Made by a program: the position numbers and the translations under genes. Source: Shewanella hanedai (GTDB lineage: Bacteria > Pseudomonadota > Gammaproteobacteria > Enterobacterales > Shewanellaceae). From it: a stretch of 64,000 nt of DNA. The stretch lies in contig NZ_VKGK01000002.1 in NCBI RefSeq assembly GCF_007197645.1, forward strand, positions 124,001-188,000, read 5' to 3'. This document shows, piece by piece, positions 39,991 to 49,211 of the stretch (positions are counted from its first letter, which is position 1; the number at the start of each line of letters is the position of its first letter). The notes under the pieces were generated by a model, which saw only the letters and a program-made list of their open reading frames with translations, ran no database searches and had not been told where the DNA came from.

Positions 39991-40012
39991 AATCAGCCTT
40001 CATTCGAAGGCC
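39991..40012 (-). terminator. Terminator hairpin after the alkyl sulfatase gene
   Basis: GCCTTC/GAAGGC (39996-40011) with loop ATTC is followed on the minus strand by TGATTTCATTTTCATTTTT. Best-formed member of the four-copy hairpin family. Confidence 0.75.
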
Positions 40013-40018
40013 TCCCAC

Positions 40019-42103
40019 TTATGGTGTCACGATATTAAACACGCCTTTAGGTTTATCAAGCAGCCCAAAGAAGCTAACCAGATCCAATTTGCTGCCCTCG
40101 ATATTTAGCTCATCGGAAAATAGAATATCCGATGCGCTTGCACTGCCGATGATGATATCGACAAACAACTCATGGCTAATGTTCAACGTTGCATTCGCTT
40201 GTGGATTTTTCGGTGCTTTTCTATGATTTAATACGGCATTTTTCAGCTCTAACACATAGTTCTCATTCAGATCCGTAAAGTGGATATTCAGTAAAAACTC
40301 CTCTCCAAAAGCCTCTGGCCCTATGACTCTTGACGCCATAGATTGCATGAAGTTCTCGACTGGCGATCGCAGTAAGATCTGTTTCATCGACACCAGATCG
40401 ATGCCTTTCTCGGGACTACCATTACGTAATTCATACGCTGCAGAGAGATACACATCTCGCCAAGGAGCAGACTCGGCCTGATAACCTAACTGATCATAGG
40501 TGTTAGCCAATAACGCTTTGGCCGCACTATTGTCGCTGTCAGCAAACACCAAGTGATTGAGCAACTCGGCGGCCCAACGGTAACTTCCTTCTAAGTAAGC
40601 GGCTTCAGCGTGCTTTAAGACCGCGTCAGCACCTCCCATTACTGCCACATACTTAATTGCGGCACTTTCTTCAGGCAGAGGGTCTAAATTCACAGGGTTG
40701 GCGTCATACCAACCAAGATAAGCTTGATAAACCGCTTTGGCATTGTGTTTGGTCGTACCATAGTAACCTCGACTCGAAAAAGTATTCGATAACGAAGGCG
40801 GCATCTGGATCGCTTCTGCTATCTCACTCGGCGTCAAACCAGCATTGAGCATGCGCACCGATTGGTCATGGATATATTTATAGGTATCTCTTTGTTTCTC
40901 GAGGAAATCATCAATCGCTTCTCCTCCCCAAATAGGCCAATGATGGCTGCCAAAGTAGACCTTAGCCTCTCGTTGACTCATTAACGCCTCATCAATTGAA
41001 CGACTCCACTGCAACGCATCTCTGACTTTAGCGCCCCTTAGGGTATAGAGATTATGCATGGTCTTAGAGACCAGCTCTGCTCCACAATAAGCCTCTTGCT
41101 CGGGAAGGTAGAAAGTAAACTCGGCAGGGGCTTCTGAGCCAGATACAATTTGGAAATCGAATTGAACCCCATCGATTTGATGTGACTCATCGATTTCAAC
41201 CGAAATTGTTGGCGCTAAAATACCAAAGGTACCAAAAGCAGGCTCTTTGCCTAGGCCTGAATCGATATGCCCTCTTTCGTTGCGGGGCAGACGTTTACCG
41301 TACATAAACATTGCACGGCGAACCATGGCGGTGCCCGCCATCACATTCTCACTGGTTGCCTCATGCATAAATCCTGCAGGGGCGACAATATCAATGCCAG
41401 CCAACTCTGTTTGAATATCCCCTTTAAAAAGCCCTAAAGCGCCGCCGAAGTGATCCATATGGCTGTGCGTGAACACGATGGCAGAGATGGGTTTTTCACC
41501 CAGCTCTTGATTCACAAATTCAATAGCGACTCGGGCAGTTTCAGCTGTTGTCAGTGGATCAACGATGATCCATCCCGTCTTACCTTCAATAATCGTCATA
41601 TTGGCCAGATCGAAACCGCGTATCTGGTACACCCCTTTGGTCACCTCAAACAAACCTTGAATGTTATTAAGGCTAGCCTGTCGCCATAGACTAGGGTTTA
41701 CGCTCGTCGGCGCTTCCCCTTCAATAAAGTCATATTCGGGTGTATTCCAAATCGTCTCCCCTTGTGATCCACTGACGTTAAGATCTGGAAGACTGGCAAT
41801 GAAGCCACGCTTTGCATCAGTGAAGTCTTGGGTATCTTCAAAAGGTAATTGATCTAACACCTGACGATTAGCATCAATGGTATAGATCGATGCAGCAGAG
41901 AAACCGTTTGCATCTATGCTCGTTAGCTCGCTCCCACTTATCGGTGTATTATCTGGCTGACAGCCCACCAAAAACAAACCCACACTGCAGGGAAGCAGTA
42001 ATCGACACAGAGGATTAGCCCTTATGGTCCCTATTCTTTTTTGGGTACTGCCCTTTATATTCAGGCTTGGATCTATCGCGATACATGGAGGAAGGTTCGA
42101 CAT
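40019..42103 (-). CDS. Alkyl/aryl sulfatase lipoprotein (SdsA1/BDS1-like)
   Basis: Metallo-beta-lactamase-fold sulfatase that hydrolyses primary alkyl sulfates such as dodecyl sulfate. It has 694 residues: a long polar N-terminus, then a lipobox LVGC (cysteine 48), the metal site THSHMDHFGG (212-221), YCGAELVSKTMHN with a second ligand set, and SHHWPIWG. A helical dimerisation region and a C-terminal SCP2-like domain (about 565-694) follow, as in SdsA1. The lipoprotein form would put it on the periplasmic or outer face. The AraC-type gene upstream on the same strand may control it. Confidence 0.9.
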   Translation of the reverse strand: MSNLPPCIAIDPSLNIKGSTQKRIGTIRANPLCRLLLPCSVGLFLVGCQPDNTPISGSELTSIDANGFSAASIYTIDANRQVLDQLPFEDTQDFTDAKRGFIASLPDLNVSGSQGETIWNTPEYDFIEGEAPTSVNPSLWRQASLNNIQGLFEVTKGVYQIRGFDLANMTIIEGKTGWIIVDPLTTAETARVAIEFVNQELGEKPISAIVFTHSHMDHFGGALGLFKGDIQTELAGIDIVAPAGFMHEATSENVMAGTAMVRRAMFMYGKRLPRNERGHIDSGLGKEPAFGTFGILAPTISVEIDESHQIDGVQFDFQIVSGSEAPAEFTFYLPEQEAYCGAELVSKTMHNLYTLRGAKVRDALQWSRSIDEALMSQREAKVYFGSHHWPIWGGEAIDDFLEKQRDTYKYIHDQSVRMLNAGLTPSEIAEAIQMPPSLSNTFSSRGYYGTTKHNAKAVYQAYLGWYDANPVNLDPLPEESAAIKYVAVMGGADAVLKHAEAAYLEGSYRWAAELLNHLVFADSDNSAAKALLANTYDQLGYQAESAPWRDVYLSAAYELRNGSPEKGIDLVSMKQILLRSPVENFMQSMASRVIGPEAFGEEFLLNIHFTDLNENYVLELKNAVLNHRKAPKNPQANATLNISHELFVDIIIGSASASDILFSDELNIEGSKLDLVSFFGLLDKPKGVFNIVTP

Positions 42104-42167
42104 TTTGCTAGGTTCTCTTTCATAACAAGTAAACCCAACCTATTACATATCGACAACACTCAGGTTA

Positions 42168-43253
42168 TCATTTTACGCCAACCATCACACTTGAACGATA
42201 CTCGCTTGGGCTGACTCCATACCAAACATGAAAGGCTCGAGTGAAGTTACTTAAGCTACTATAGCCAAGTTTATCGGCCAACTGAGTGACACTAATCTCA
42301 CTATTTTTCAGGTAGTAATGGGCAAGTTCTTTGCGTTTATTTCCGAGTAGATATCGGAAATTGGTTCCTTCCAGTTTTAGATAACGGCTTAGGGAACGTT
42401 CGCTAATATTATAGATTGTTGCGATTTGCTCAGCAGTTGGCTCAGCCACCACTAACATGGCGTGTATCGCTTGAGAGGTCTTCTCTTGCCAAGTGAGTGC
42501 CTGCATCATATTCAGGTATTGACGGACTCGATGCTCATTTTCAGCAGCCTGTTCAGGGTTAGCCATGAAAGTGGGCTTTTCAAGTATCCCTCTGTCCATC
42601 CACAAGCAGTTTTCCTGCCTGTTAAACGACACCGGCGCCTTAAAGCTATCTAGCCAAGGCCTTGGATCTTTGGGTTCAGCGCGCATCAGATCCACACGAT
42701 GAGTAAAGCACGAGTCACCAATCATCAAGTCGCCATAGTGCATCAAGGTCGAAAAAAACGCATCTATCGCCATATGGCTTATCTCTACGCCATCAAGCGG
42801 GGTGATAGTAAAACCAATTAATTGCGGCGTTCGCTGTAACTTGATGCCGGCAGAATTACTTATTAGCGCATAGTAACTGGGCAATTTTTCAAAGGCTTGG
42901 GCCAAAGTATCCGATGTCATCATCAAGAAGCCTAAGGCCCTAAAATGCATTGGATACGCATATTGCCCAACACTCAGACCAAATGCCGCTGACTGCGTAA
43001 CTTTTTCAACATCACCCCAAAATTGAGTCATGCGCTCAATGGCAATACGTGACTCTGGCGCTGACTCTAGTTCCTGCAGAGATAAACCCGCCCCTTCAAA
43101 TACCGGTTGAGGGTCAATACCCGCAGCATCTAATGTCCGAGCAACGGCTAATGACCAAGCAGCTATCGTGGTGTACTTTGCCTTTGGCTCACTAGCCAAG
43201 CCACACTCCATCGAAGTGCTCACCAACGTCGCATCAGCAGGTTTTGATTTCAT
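42168..43253 (-). CDS. AraC-family transcriptional regulator
   Basis: A 361-residue regulator with an N-terminal Arabinose_bd-type (OruR-like) domain (about 25-215) and a C-terminal double helix-turn-helix (about 255-355). The signature region ISVTQLADKLGYSSLSNFTRAFHVWYGVSPSEYR (in parts: VTQLADKLGYSS, FTRAFHVWYGVSP) is complete. Its ATG overlaps the GNAT stop codon by one base, so the two are coupled. The alkyl sulfatase gene follows 64 bases downstream. Control of the sulfatase is an inference from position. Confidence 0.9.
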   Translation of the reverse strand: MKSKPADATLVSTSMECGLASEPKAKYTTIAAWSLAVARTLDAAGIDPQPVFEGAGLSLQELESAPESRIAIERMTQFWGDVEKVTQSAAFGLSVGQYAYPMHFRALGFLMMTSDTLAQAFEKLPSYYALISNSAGIKLQRTPQLIGFTITPLDGVEISHMAIDAFFSTLMHYGDLMIGDSCFTHRVDLMRAEPKDPRPWLDSFKAPVSFNRQENCLWMDRGILEKPTFMANPEQAAENEHRVRQYLNMMQALTWQEKTSQAIHAMLVVAEPTAEQIATIYNISERSLSRYLKLEGTNFRYLLGNKRKELAHYYLKNSEISVTQLADKLGYSSLSNFTRAFHVWYGVSPSEYRSSVMVGVK

Positions 43254-43696
43254 TATTCGATGTTGACCGGCGATCTAAGCATATGAAATTCATATTCATC
43301 CTCATCGACTAAGGTAAAGCCTAAACGTAAATAAAGCGCTTTGGCCGGATTCGCCTTTAAGACAGTTAGAGCCACGGGCTTATTTGCACCGACAGACCAT
43401 TGAATCACTCGTTCCAACACCATTTTACCGATGCCATAACCTTGATGAGTCGGAGTGATCTGCAGCTGCATGACTTCAACCTTGTCAATCTGCTCTCGAA
43501 ACTTCAATGTACCAACAGCTTCCTCTTCAATAAGGATCAGATAGGAGCAATCATACTCTTCATTAAGTCGATTTAAATGCTCCTCCTGAGTCAAAAAGAT
43601 CCCAGCTTCTTCTAAATGCTCCACCATAGTCGCAACTCTTAAAGCCAATAAAAACCCGCGATCTTCAGCGCTCGCCTGCACCAAATTGAAATCCAT
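43253..43696 (-). CDS. GNAT-family N-acetyltransferase
   Basis: Acetyl-CoA dependent acetyltransferase of unknown substrate. It has 147 residues, with the CoA pyrophosphate loop THQGYGIGKMVLERV (about 93-107), the beta-5 segment ALTVLKANPAKALYLRLGF and a typical N-terminal strand. AGGGAG precedes the ATG but lies partly inside a 12-bp inverted repeat. It leads the GNAT-AraC transcription unit. Confidence 0.88.
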   Translation of the reverse strand: MDFNLVQASAEDRGFLLALRVATMVEHLEEAGIFLTQEEHLNRLNEEYDCSYLILIEEEAVGTLKFREQIDKVEVMQLQITPTHQGYGIGKMVLERVIQWSVGANKPVALTVLKANPAKALYLRLGFTLVDEDEYEFHMLRSPVNIE

Positions 43697-43708
43697 AAAT
43701 CAACACTC

Positions 43709-43741
43709 CCTAAAAGCAATTTTTTATCCATTGCTTTTAGG
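43709..43741. promoter_or_regulatory. CCTAAAAGCAAT inverted repeat over a ribosome-binding site
   Basis: CCTAAAAGCAAT (43709-43720) and ATTGCTTTTAGG (43730-43741) are perfect inverted arms around nine bases. A third copy of the half-site lies at 43849-43860. The first arm overlaps the AGGGAG of the GNAT gene, so it may be an operator for a local regulator or an mRNA hairpin. Confidence 0.6.
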
Positions 43742-44155
43742 CTAACAGCTTTGCTCTCATATTTCCCCTCTTAGACAAAACCAACAAACAAACACCAACA
43801 AATAACAGTTAGAGCAACCAAGTGGCACCTAACCCACTTTAAAGAGCACCTAAAAGCAATTTAATGGCACTTTTACACGTTAAAAAATAAATAACAAAAA
43901 CAACCAAAATCACTAACAATTAGAAAAAATGTAATTATTCAATAAAGAAATTCATTAAATTTAATATCTAAAAAAGTAAAAAATATTTATTTAAAAACAA
44001 CGGTATAAATAAACATGCAAAAAAATTAATCTTTACATTAATTTATCTTCTTTACTTCTTTAATAAATGGGAATACATTCGCAAAAAATAACCAATGACC
44101 AATTAAAACCGTCCCGACACGCATAGAGCCACTAAGCTATATTAAGTGCAGACTA
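43742..44155. other. A/T-rich divergent intergenic region
   Basis: Apart from the CCTAAAAGCAAT copy at 43849-43860, I see no gene in it. The stretch 43900-44060 is extremely A/T-rich. It should hold the promoters of the GNAT-AraC unit and the MFS gene. Confidence 0.55.
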
Positions 44156-45340
44156 ATGAAGGTAAACGTGAACGTAAATAGCTGTGAGCCAGTCAAAAAT
44201 AGCACTTTCGTCCCAGTAGTGGGATTGTCGTTTTTTGCTGTCGCGTCCGGATTCTTAATGAGCCTTATTCCTCTCTCATTATCTTCATTCGGTCTTGATG
44301 AGTCGCTCGTTCCTTGGCTTGCCAGTATTTTTTACTTTGGCCTGCTCATCGGTGCAACTTGCATAGAAAGCGTCGTGGCAAAAACTGGGCACAGAGTGGC
44401 ATTTATCCTGTTTTTGTCCTTGTTGATCTCGACTATTGTCTTAATGCTCAGCCTTCCAAGCGCAGCAACTTGGTTACTGGCGCGATTTATTGCAGGTTTT
44501 GCTGTTGCAGGTATCTTCGTTGTCGTCGAGTCTTGGTTACTGATGGCTGATAGCGCAAAACAAAGAGCTAAGCGTTTAGGTCTATACATGACCTCTCTCT
44601 ATGGCGGCAGCGCTTTAGGCCAACTGGGTATTGGCCCTGTCGGAATCGATGGAGTATTACCTTATTTATTCGTGCTAGGGCTACTCATGCTGGCAATATT
44701 GCCTCCGCTATTGATTAAAAGCGGGCAGCCTAAAAACGAACACAACCTGAAAATGAAGCTCAGTGAAATAAAGAAGCTTAGCCGCCCTGCGATATTAGGC
44801 TGTCTCGTTTCAGGACTGTTGCTTGGACCAATATACGGGTTAATGCCCGTTTATATTACCAATCAGACCGGTTCAGCAGAGCAAACTGGAATTCTAATGG
44901 CCACTATCATTTTAGGTGGCATGTTAGTCCAACCACTTGTGAGCTATTTATCGCCTAAGATGAGCAAAAGCTTATTGATGGCACTATTTTGTTTGTTCGG
45001 TGCACTCGCTGTAATGGGCATTTTAGAATCAAAGTCATTTATGGTGCTCAGTGCAAGCTACTTACTACTAGGCGCTTGTAGTTTCGCGCTATACCCAATC
45101 GCCATCACGCTTGCTTGTGATGCGATACAGATGGAAAAAATAGTCTCAGCAACGGAGATAATGCTGTTGAGCTACAGTATTGGCTCAGTGTTAGGCCCTT
45201 TATTGGCGTCGAATCTATCTGATTCCCCCAATGCTTTGATCTTCTATTTAGGCGGTTGCTTAATTACCACTTGCCTCTATATGTTTATTAAGAGCAGTGA
45301 AAAAATCCACACTGGGCAGACCCCCATTGCTGGCGCTTAA
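44156..45340 (+). CDS. MFS transporter (YcaD-like)
   Basis: Twelve-helix major facilitator of 394 residues. The loop 2-3 motif is weak, but GFAVAGIFVVVESWLLM (about 117-133) and the flanking ARFIAGF are typical of the YcaD group of MFS proteins. The second half has helices from about 210 to 385. Substrate is unknown. It is divergent from the GNAT-AraC genes and has its own terminator. Confidence 0.85.
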   Translation: MKVNVNVNSCEPVKNSTFVPVVGLSFFAVASGFLMSLIPLSLSSFGLDESLVPWLASIFYFGLLIGATCIESVVAKTGHRVAFILFLSLLISTIVLMLSLPSAATWLLARFIAGFAVAGIFVVVESWLLMADSAKQRAKRLGLYMTSLYGGSALGQLGIGPVGIDGVLPYLFVLGLLMLAILPPLLIKSGQPKNEHNLKMKLSEIKKLSRPAILGCLVSGLLLGPIYGLMPVYITNQTGSAEQTGILMATIILGGMLVQPLVSYLSPKMSKSLLMALFCLFGALAVMGILESKSFMVLSASYLLLGACSFALYPIAITLACDAIQMEKIVSATEIMLLSYSIGSVLGPLLASNLSDSPNALIFYLGGCLITTCLYMFIKSSEKIHTGQTPIAGA

Positions 45341-45351
45341 TTCTAAGACGT

Positions 45352-45382
45352 AAAAAAGGGAGGCTTAACAGCCTCCTTTTTA
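45352..45382 (+). terminator. Terminator after the MFS gene
   Basis: GGAGGCT (45359-45365) pairs with AGCCTCC (45370-45376); six As precede and TTTTTA follows. Confidence 0.9.
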
Positions 45383-45664
45383 TTCCTTCTATTCACCCTA
45401 TCTACCTCACTCATCCCCTGAGAAAACTCCACTTTTATCCAATGCTAAAAAGTTAAACATGTAGTAGCAACGCAAATCAGAGTCTCACATTTGCGACACT
45501 CGACCAACTCCAAATTTTTAACCATCTGATAAATTTACTGATCTTTTTTGGTTCGGAAATTGCCTTATCTATCTATTAGAAGATGCAAATTACGCAAGAA
45601 AAAATATTCGAATGTAATGAGCAAATGCGAATTCAAATCAAAATAAAAGTGGTAGGTAACAACT
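45383..45664. other. Intergenic region before the DUF3135 gene
   Basis: About 280 bases between the MFS terminator and the DUF3135 start. I see no gene or repeat. It ends in GGTAGGTAAC, the likely ribosome site. Confidence 0.5.
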
Positions 45665-46042
45665 ATGAGTCAGCAAACATTCCCAGATTTTGACACCTTG
45701 ATGAAAATGGCAAAAAACAATCCAGAACAACTTGAACATTTACTCAGGGAAGAAGTTAACGAAGTGATAGGCAGTGCATCGGAGCAGCATCACCATCGTC
45801 TTAGAGGATTACAGTTTCAAGTGGATGCTCAGCGCATAATAGCTAAAAACCCAATGGACTCTTGTATCCGTATTTCACAGATGATGCACCAATCTTTAGG
45901 TGAACTGCATACGACACTTAATGAATTTTCCGAGCAACACGATCACAGCAATTGGGTTTTAAATGATCTGTCAGATAAACAACATGATGTTAGGGACATT
46001 ATTCATTTCCAACAAAACAAACAATCCCCTGAAGCAACATGA
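45665..46042 (+). CDS. DUF3135 protein
   Basis: A 125-residue soluble protein of family DUF3135. The N-terminus FPDFDTLMKMAKNNPEQLEH and the segment HHHRLRGLQFQVDAQRI are characteristic. Function is unknown. It stands alone; a hairpin TAAAGTGGG/CCCACTTTA (46058-46095) follows but lacks a U-tract. Confidence 0.85.
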   Translation: MSQQTFPDFDTLMKMAKNNPEQLEHLLREEVNEVIGSASEQHHHRLRGLQFQVDAQRIIAKNPMDSCIRISQMMHQSLGELHTTLNEFSEQHDHSNWVLNDLSDKQHDVRDIIHFQQNKQSPEAT

Positions 46043-46440
46043 TTTTCTAGCATCTCCTAAAGTGGGTAAGCATTGGAACGCTAATGCCCACTTTAACAAT
46101 CAGCGAGTAACACAATGGGAAGGTTTCAAAAGATGATGAAACCTTAACTCATGGGGCTTTATCATTGACCTGTTCACACTCTATACCATCAGCCAAAAAA
46201 CTATATTAACTCCTCTCATTTCAATAAATTCCCCTCCCCATTTCATGACTTTTCTACACTTAAAACAAAATTACTTACACAAAATAAGTGGCATTCATAT
46301 TCTTGACTATAATTTGAACAAGTGTTGATAAATAAAATATTTCAAACCAAAAATTCAGACACTTTAGCGAGAAGTAACTGACATGGAAATGTCACCACGA
46401 TCTTCCTTTAGACATGATACCGATTAAGAGGTAAACAGAC
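46043..46440. other. Intergenic region before the triple-PAS gene
   Basis: About 400 bases. It holds the hairpin at 46058-46095 and an A/T-rich stretch from about 46190 to 46360. No gene is evident. Confidence 0.5.
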
Positions 46441-47937
46441 ATGACCGGGTTTATAAAAAACTTCTTCTCTTCATCAAATAAGCCATCTGCCGCCGATGAA
46501 GAACGCGATAAGCTAAGAGAAAAAAAGGTGCAAGAAGCCATCACTGCAGCGGGTAACAAAGCCGTTGAAAAAGTTCTCGGTCAATCTGTAGATTCTGTGA
46601 TCATGATAAATGATCAGAATATTGTTACTTTTATCAATGATTCTGCAATGAAAATGTGGGGATACACCAAAGAGGAGGTGATCGGAAAGAACGTAAAAAT
46701 GCTCGTTCCTAAAGAGATCCAATCCAACCATGATAACTTTGTGAATAAAAATAGACGTACCCGCGAAGATATCATTGTCGGTACCAGCCGCGATGTAGAA
46801 CTGGTACGTAAAGACGGTTCAAAAACATGGATAAACCTCGCCCTTTCCAGATTAGAAAGTGATGATGGTGTTGGTTACGTTGGCTTCGCTCGAGATATCA
46901 GTGCACGACGTCAAGCTAGAGAAACCATGCAACAAGTACTTGAACAGGCTCTCGATGGCGTCATTAGCATAGACAGCAATAACATCGTCACTTTCATGAA
47001 CTCAGCCGCTGAAAAACTATGGGGTATATCCAGAGAGACCGTTATTGGCAACAACGTGAAAATGCTGGTGCCTAATGAGATAAAAGCTAGCCACGATTCT
47101 TTAGTTAATGCCAATCGCAGTACAGGGATTAATAAGATCGTCGGAACCAGCCGAGATATAGACTTAACCCGCCCCGACGGTGACACCATTCAGGCAAATC
47201 TATCCCTATGTAAAGTAGAGGTTGGTGGAGAGATAGGATACACCGCATTTGTACGTGACATTACCGAAGCTAAATTGGCACAGGAAGCGATAGATCAAAC
47301 ATTAGAGCAAGCCTTAGACAGCGTAGTCTCTATAGATGACCACAATATTGTCACCATGTTCAATAAGGCTGCAGAAGAGCTATGGGGCTATAAACGACAT
47401 GAGGTTATTGGCCAAAATGTCAAAATGTTAGTGCCGATGGAGCTTCAGGCCAACCATGACAACTTAGTCAATGCGAACCGAAATACAGGCATCAACAAAA
47501 TTGTCGGCACTGTCCGTGAAGTCCCCGTATTCTGTAAAGATGGCAGTAAGAAATGGGGATCGCTTTCACTTTCAAAAGTCGAAGTCAGCGGGCGAATTTT
47601 ATACACAGCCTTCCTAAGGGATGTCACCGAAGAGGTAGAGATGCGCGATGGCATGAATGAGATCATGGCCAATGTCGCCAAGTCCAGCAGTGAGATCGCC
47701 GATATCGCTAAAGTGATCGATGGGATCTCAAATCAAACCAACTTACTCGCACTCAATGCCGCCATTGAAGCTGCACGCGCCGGAGAACATGGACGAGGAT
47801 TCGCAGTGGTTGCTGATGAAGTTCGCCAACTGGCCTCTCGCTCATCAGAATCTGTAACTGAGATAAACAAACTTTCCGAAGAAACTCAGCGATTCTTACA
47901 AGACCTCGCCGTCAATCTAAAACTCGATCAATCATAA
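46441..47937 (+). CDS. Soluble triple-PAS chemoreceptor-like protein (BdlA-like)
   Basis: A 498-residue cytoplasmic protein with no transmembrane helix: three PAS domains in tandem (about 45-160, 163-280, 285-400), then a shortened methyl-accepting signalling domain (about 405-485). The PAS units are close copies: each has an NIVTF/NIVTM strand, LWGY or LWGI, VIGxNVKMLVP and [16 protein letters not shown] segments. The signalling tip [37 protein letters not shown] (in parts) is intact, but the protein ends soon after, without a full return helix. The layout recalls BdlA of Pseudomonas, a c-di-GMP-linked dispersion protein with two PAS domains. Confidence 0.88.
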   Translation: MTGFIKNFFSSSNKPSAADEERDKLREKKVQEAITAAGNKAVEKVLGQSVDSVIMINDQNIVTFINDSAMKMWGYTKEEVIGKNVKMLVPKEIQSNHDNFVNKNRRTREDIIVGTSRDVELVRKDGSKTWINLALSRLESDDGVGYVGFARDISARRQARETMQQVLEQALDGVISIDSNNIVTFMNSAAEKLWGISRETVIGNNVKMLVPNEIKASHDSLVNANRSTGINKIVGTSRDIDLTRPDGDTIQANLSLCKVEVGGEIGYTAFVRDITEAKLAQEAIDQTLEQALDSVVSIDDHNIVTMFNKAAEELWGYKRHEVIGQNVKMLVPMELQANHDNLVNANRNTGINKIVGTVREVPVFCKDGSKKWGSLSLSKVEVSGRILYTAFLRDVTEEVEMRDGMNEIMANVAKSSSEIADIAKVIDGISNQTNLLALNAAIEAARAGEHGRGFAVVADEVRQLASRSSESVTEINKLSEETQRFLQDLAVNLKLDQS

Positions 47938-47944
47938 TGCACTA

Positions 47945-47985
47945 AAAAGTCCCTCTCACTGACTCAAGTGAGAGGGGCTTTTTTT
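47945..47985 (+). terminator. Terminator after the triple-PAS gene
   Basis: CCCTCTCACT (47951-47960) pairs with AGTGAGAGGG (47967-47976), followed by GCTTTTTTT. Confidence 0.93.
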
Positions 47986-48029
47986 ACTCAAAAATCAATA
48001 AGCGGCCATAGCTCAGCTAGTAGATTTTA

Positions 48030-48311
48030 TTAGCCATAAACGCACAAATATGCCGTTTGAACCGAGACTTTCACTTGAAACTTAGCGTCTCCCACCACAT
48101 CAAACTTATCGCCCGCTTTGAAAGTCTGCCATTCATCATTGTCAGGCAATAACACGGTCAATGCTCCAGATATAACATGCATCACTTCTGGTGCCGCCGT
48201 ACCGAACTCATAATCACCCGCTTCCATCACGCCGACTGACGCTGGTTTGTCTTCGCCTTGAAAACCAATGGACTTAACCTGCCCTTCAAAATATTCATTT
48301 ACGGCTAACAT
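48030..48311 (-). CDS. ppnP: Pyrimidine/purine nucleoside phosphorylase PpnP
   Basis: Small cupin-fold nucleoside phosphorylase (DUF1255, YaiE in E. coli). I chose the ATG at 48311, with GAGAGA upstream, giving 93 residues ([19 protein letters not shown]), the family length. The upstream in-frame start adds 15 unlike residues. The segments [20 protein letters not shown] and the FKAGDKFDV cupin strand match PpnP. It is a single gene. Confidence 0.93.
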   Translation of the reverse strand: MLAVNEYFEGQVKSIGFQGEDKPASVGVMEAGDYEFGTAAPEVMHVISGALTVLLPDNDEWQTFKAGDKFDVVGDAKFQVKVSVQTAYLCVYG

Positions 48312-48454
48312 GTTATCTCTCTCAAATAGAATAATCTTACTCGCGAGATATACCATAAAACTGGGTCATTGGCAGTAAAGCTTTGGCTCAGTAATTCTAA
48401 AACAGTGACTACACAATCAGATCGCTAAATCCAGTACACTAAAAATGCAGATCT

Positions 48455-48813
48455 TTAGCTTTTTGTGAACTTATAGATAAACCTATCCGTTTTACCACGG
48501 GTCTCATCTTCGAACACATTCACCGATCTATTGTCATCAGGGTTTCTAAGATAAAAAGCTTCCTCAACGAGTTTAAAACCAGCTTCTTCCATCTGATATT
48601 TGACGATATTGGAATCAATTCTGTGGGTTGAATTTGGCGCGTCATAACCAGAACCTTTTACCGCCTCATGATCAAAATGATAAATACGCCGTTGTCCTTC
48701 AGCGAGGCTCTTATCTTGGCTAACGCCGCTTTATGATCAACGGCCTGTTGACGAAACTCGGTTTTCTTACCAGTAAAAGTGAGCGATGAACGATAGTGAT
48801 CCCGTTGCCATTG
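48455..48813 (-). pseudogene. Decayed SAM methyltransferase gene (COG4798-like)
   Basis: The minus strand encodes the C-terminal half of a COG4798-type methyltransferase in two frames. The upstream part reads DHYRSSLTFTGKKTEF, then HKAALAKIRASLKDNGVF; the downstream part reads FDHEAVKGSGYDAPNSTHR, IDSNIVKYQMEEAGF and ends GKTDRFIYKFTKS before TAA at 48455-48457. The two join as GVFII-FDHEA if one T is restored in a T-run near 48690. A stop codon precedes the upstream part, so the N-terminal half with the SAM site is missing. The family match is from memory of the ...LHRIDPAVV and NVFDPAIRGKTDQF motifs. Confidence 0.75.
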
Positions 48814-48815
48814 TT

Positions 48816-49211
48816 ACAGAGCATTACAACCTCTTAATCTCCCTAGCACACATACAAAACCCAAGTGATTGATATTATTTGTGACACACGAGGTAAAAGA
48901 GCGGAGTTAACGATGAGCTAAGTTCGTAAAATTTTGGAACCCCGCCCAAAACACATGACTAAACAACTGCCTAACTGTATACTGCTACATCGACAACGCA
49001 GTGACTCATTGATCTTCACATTTAATACTTTAGTTCTTTCTATATAAGCCTTTGCCACAACTGTGTTCTTCATCACGATTTTCACTCTTTATAACTAATA
49101 ACATTCGCGATGTATGTATATTGAAAACGCTCAACATAAGCTTGATACCATTAGGCTTTTTTTACACTAGAGAAACAATTATATTCAGTCATCAATTAAT
49201 TTGAGAGTAGT
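48816..49211. other. Intergenic region upstream of the Tat-exported protein
   Basis: About 400 bases between the pseudogene remnant and the aminotransferase-like gene. No gene or repeat is clear; it presumably contains the promoter of the downstream gene. Confidence 0.45.
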
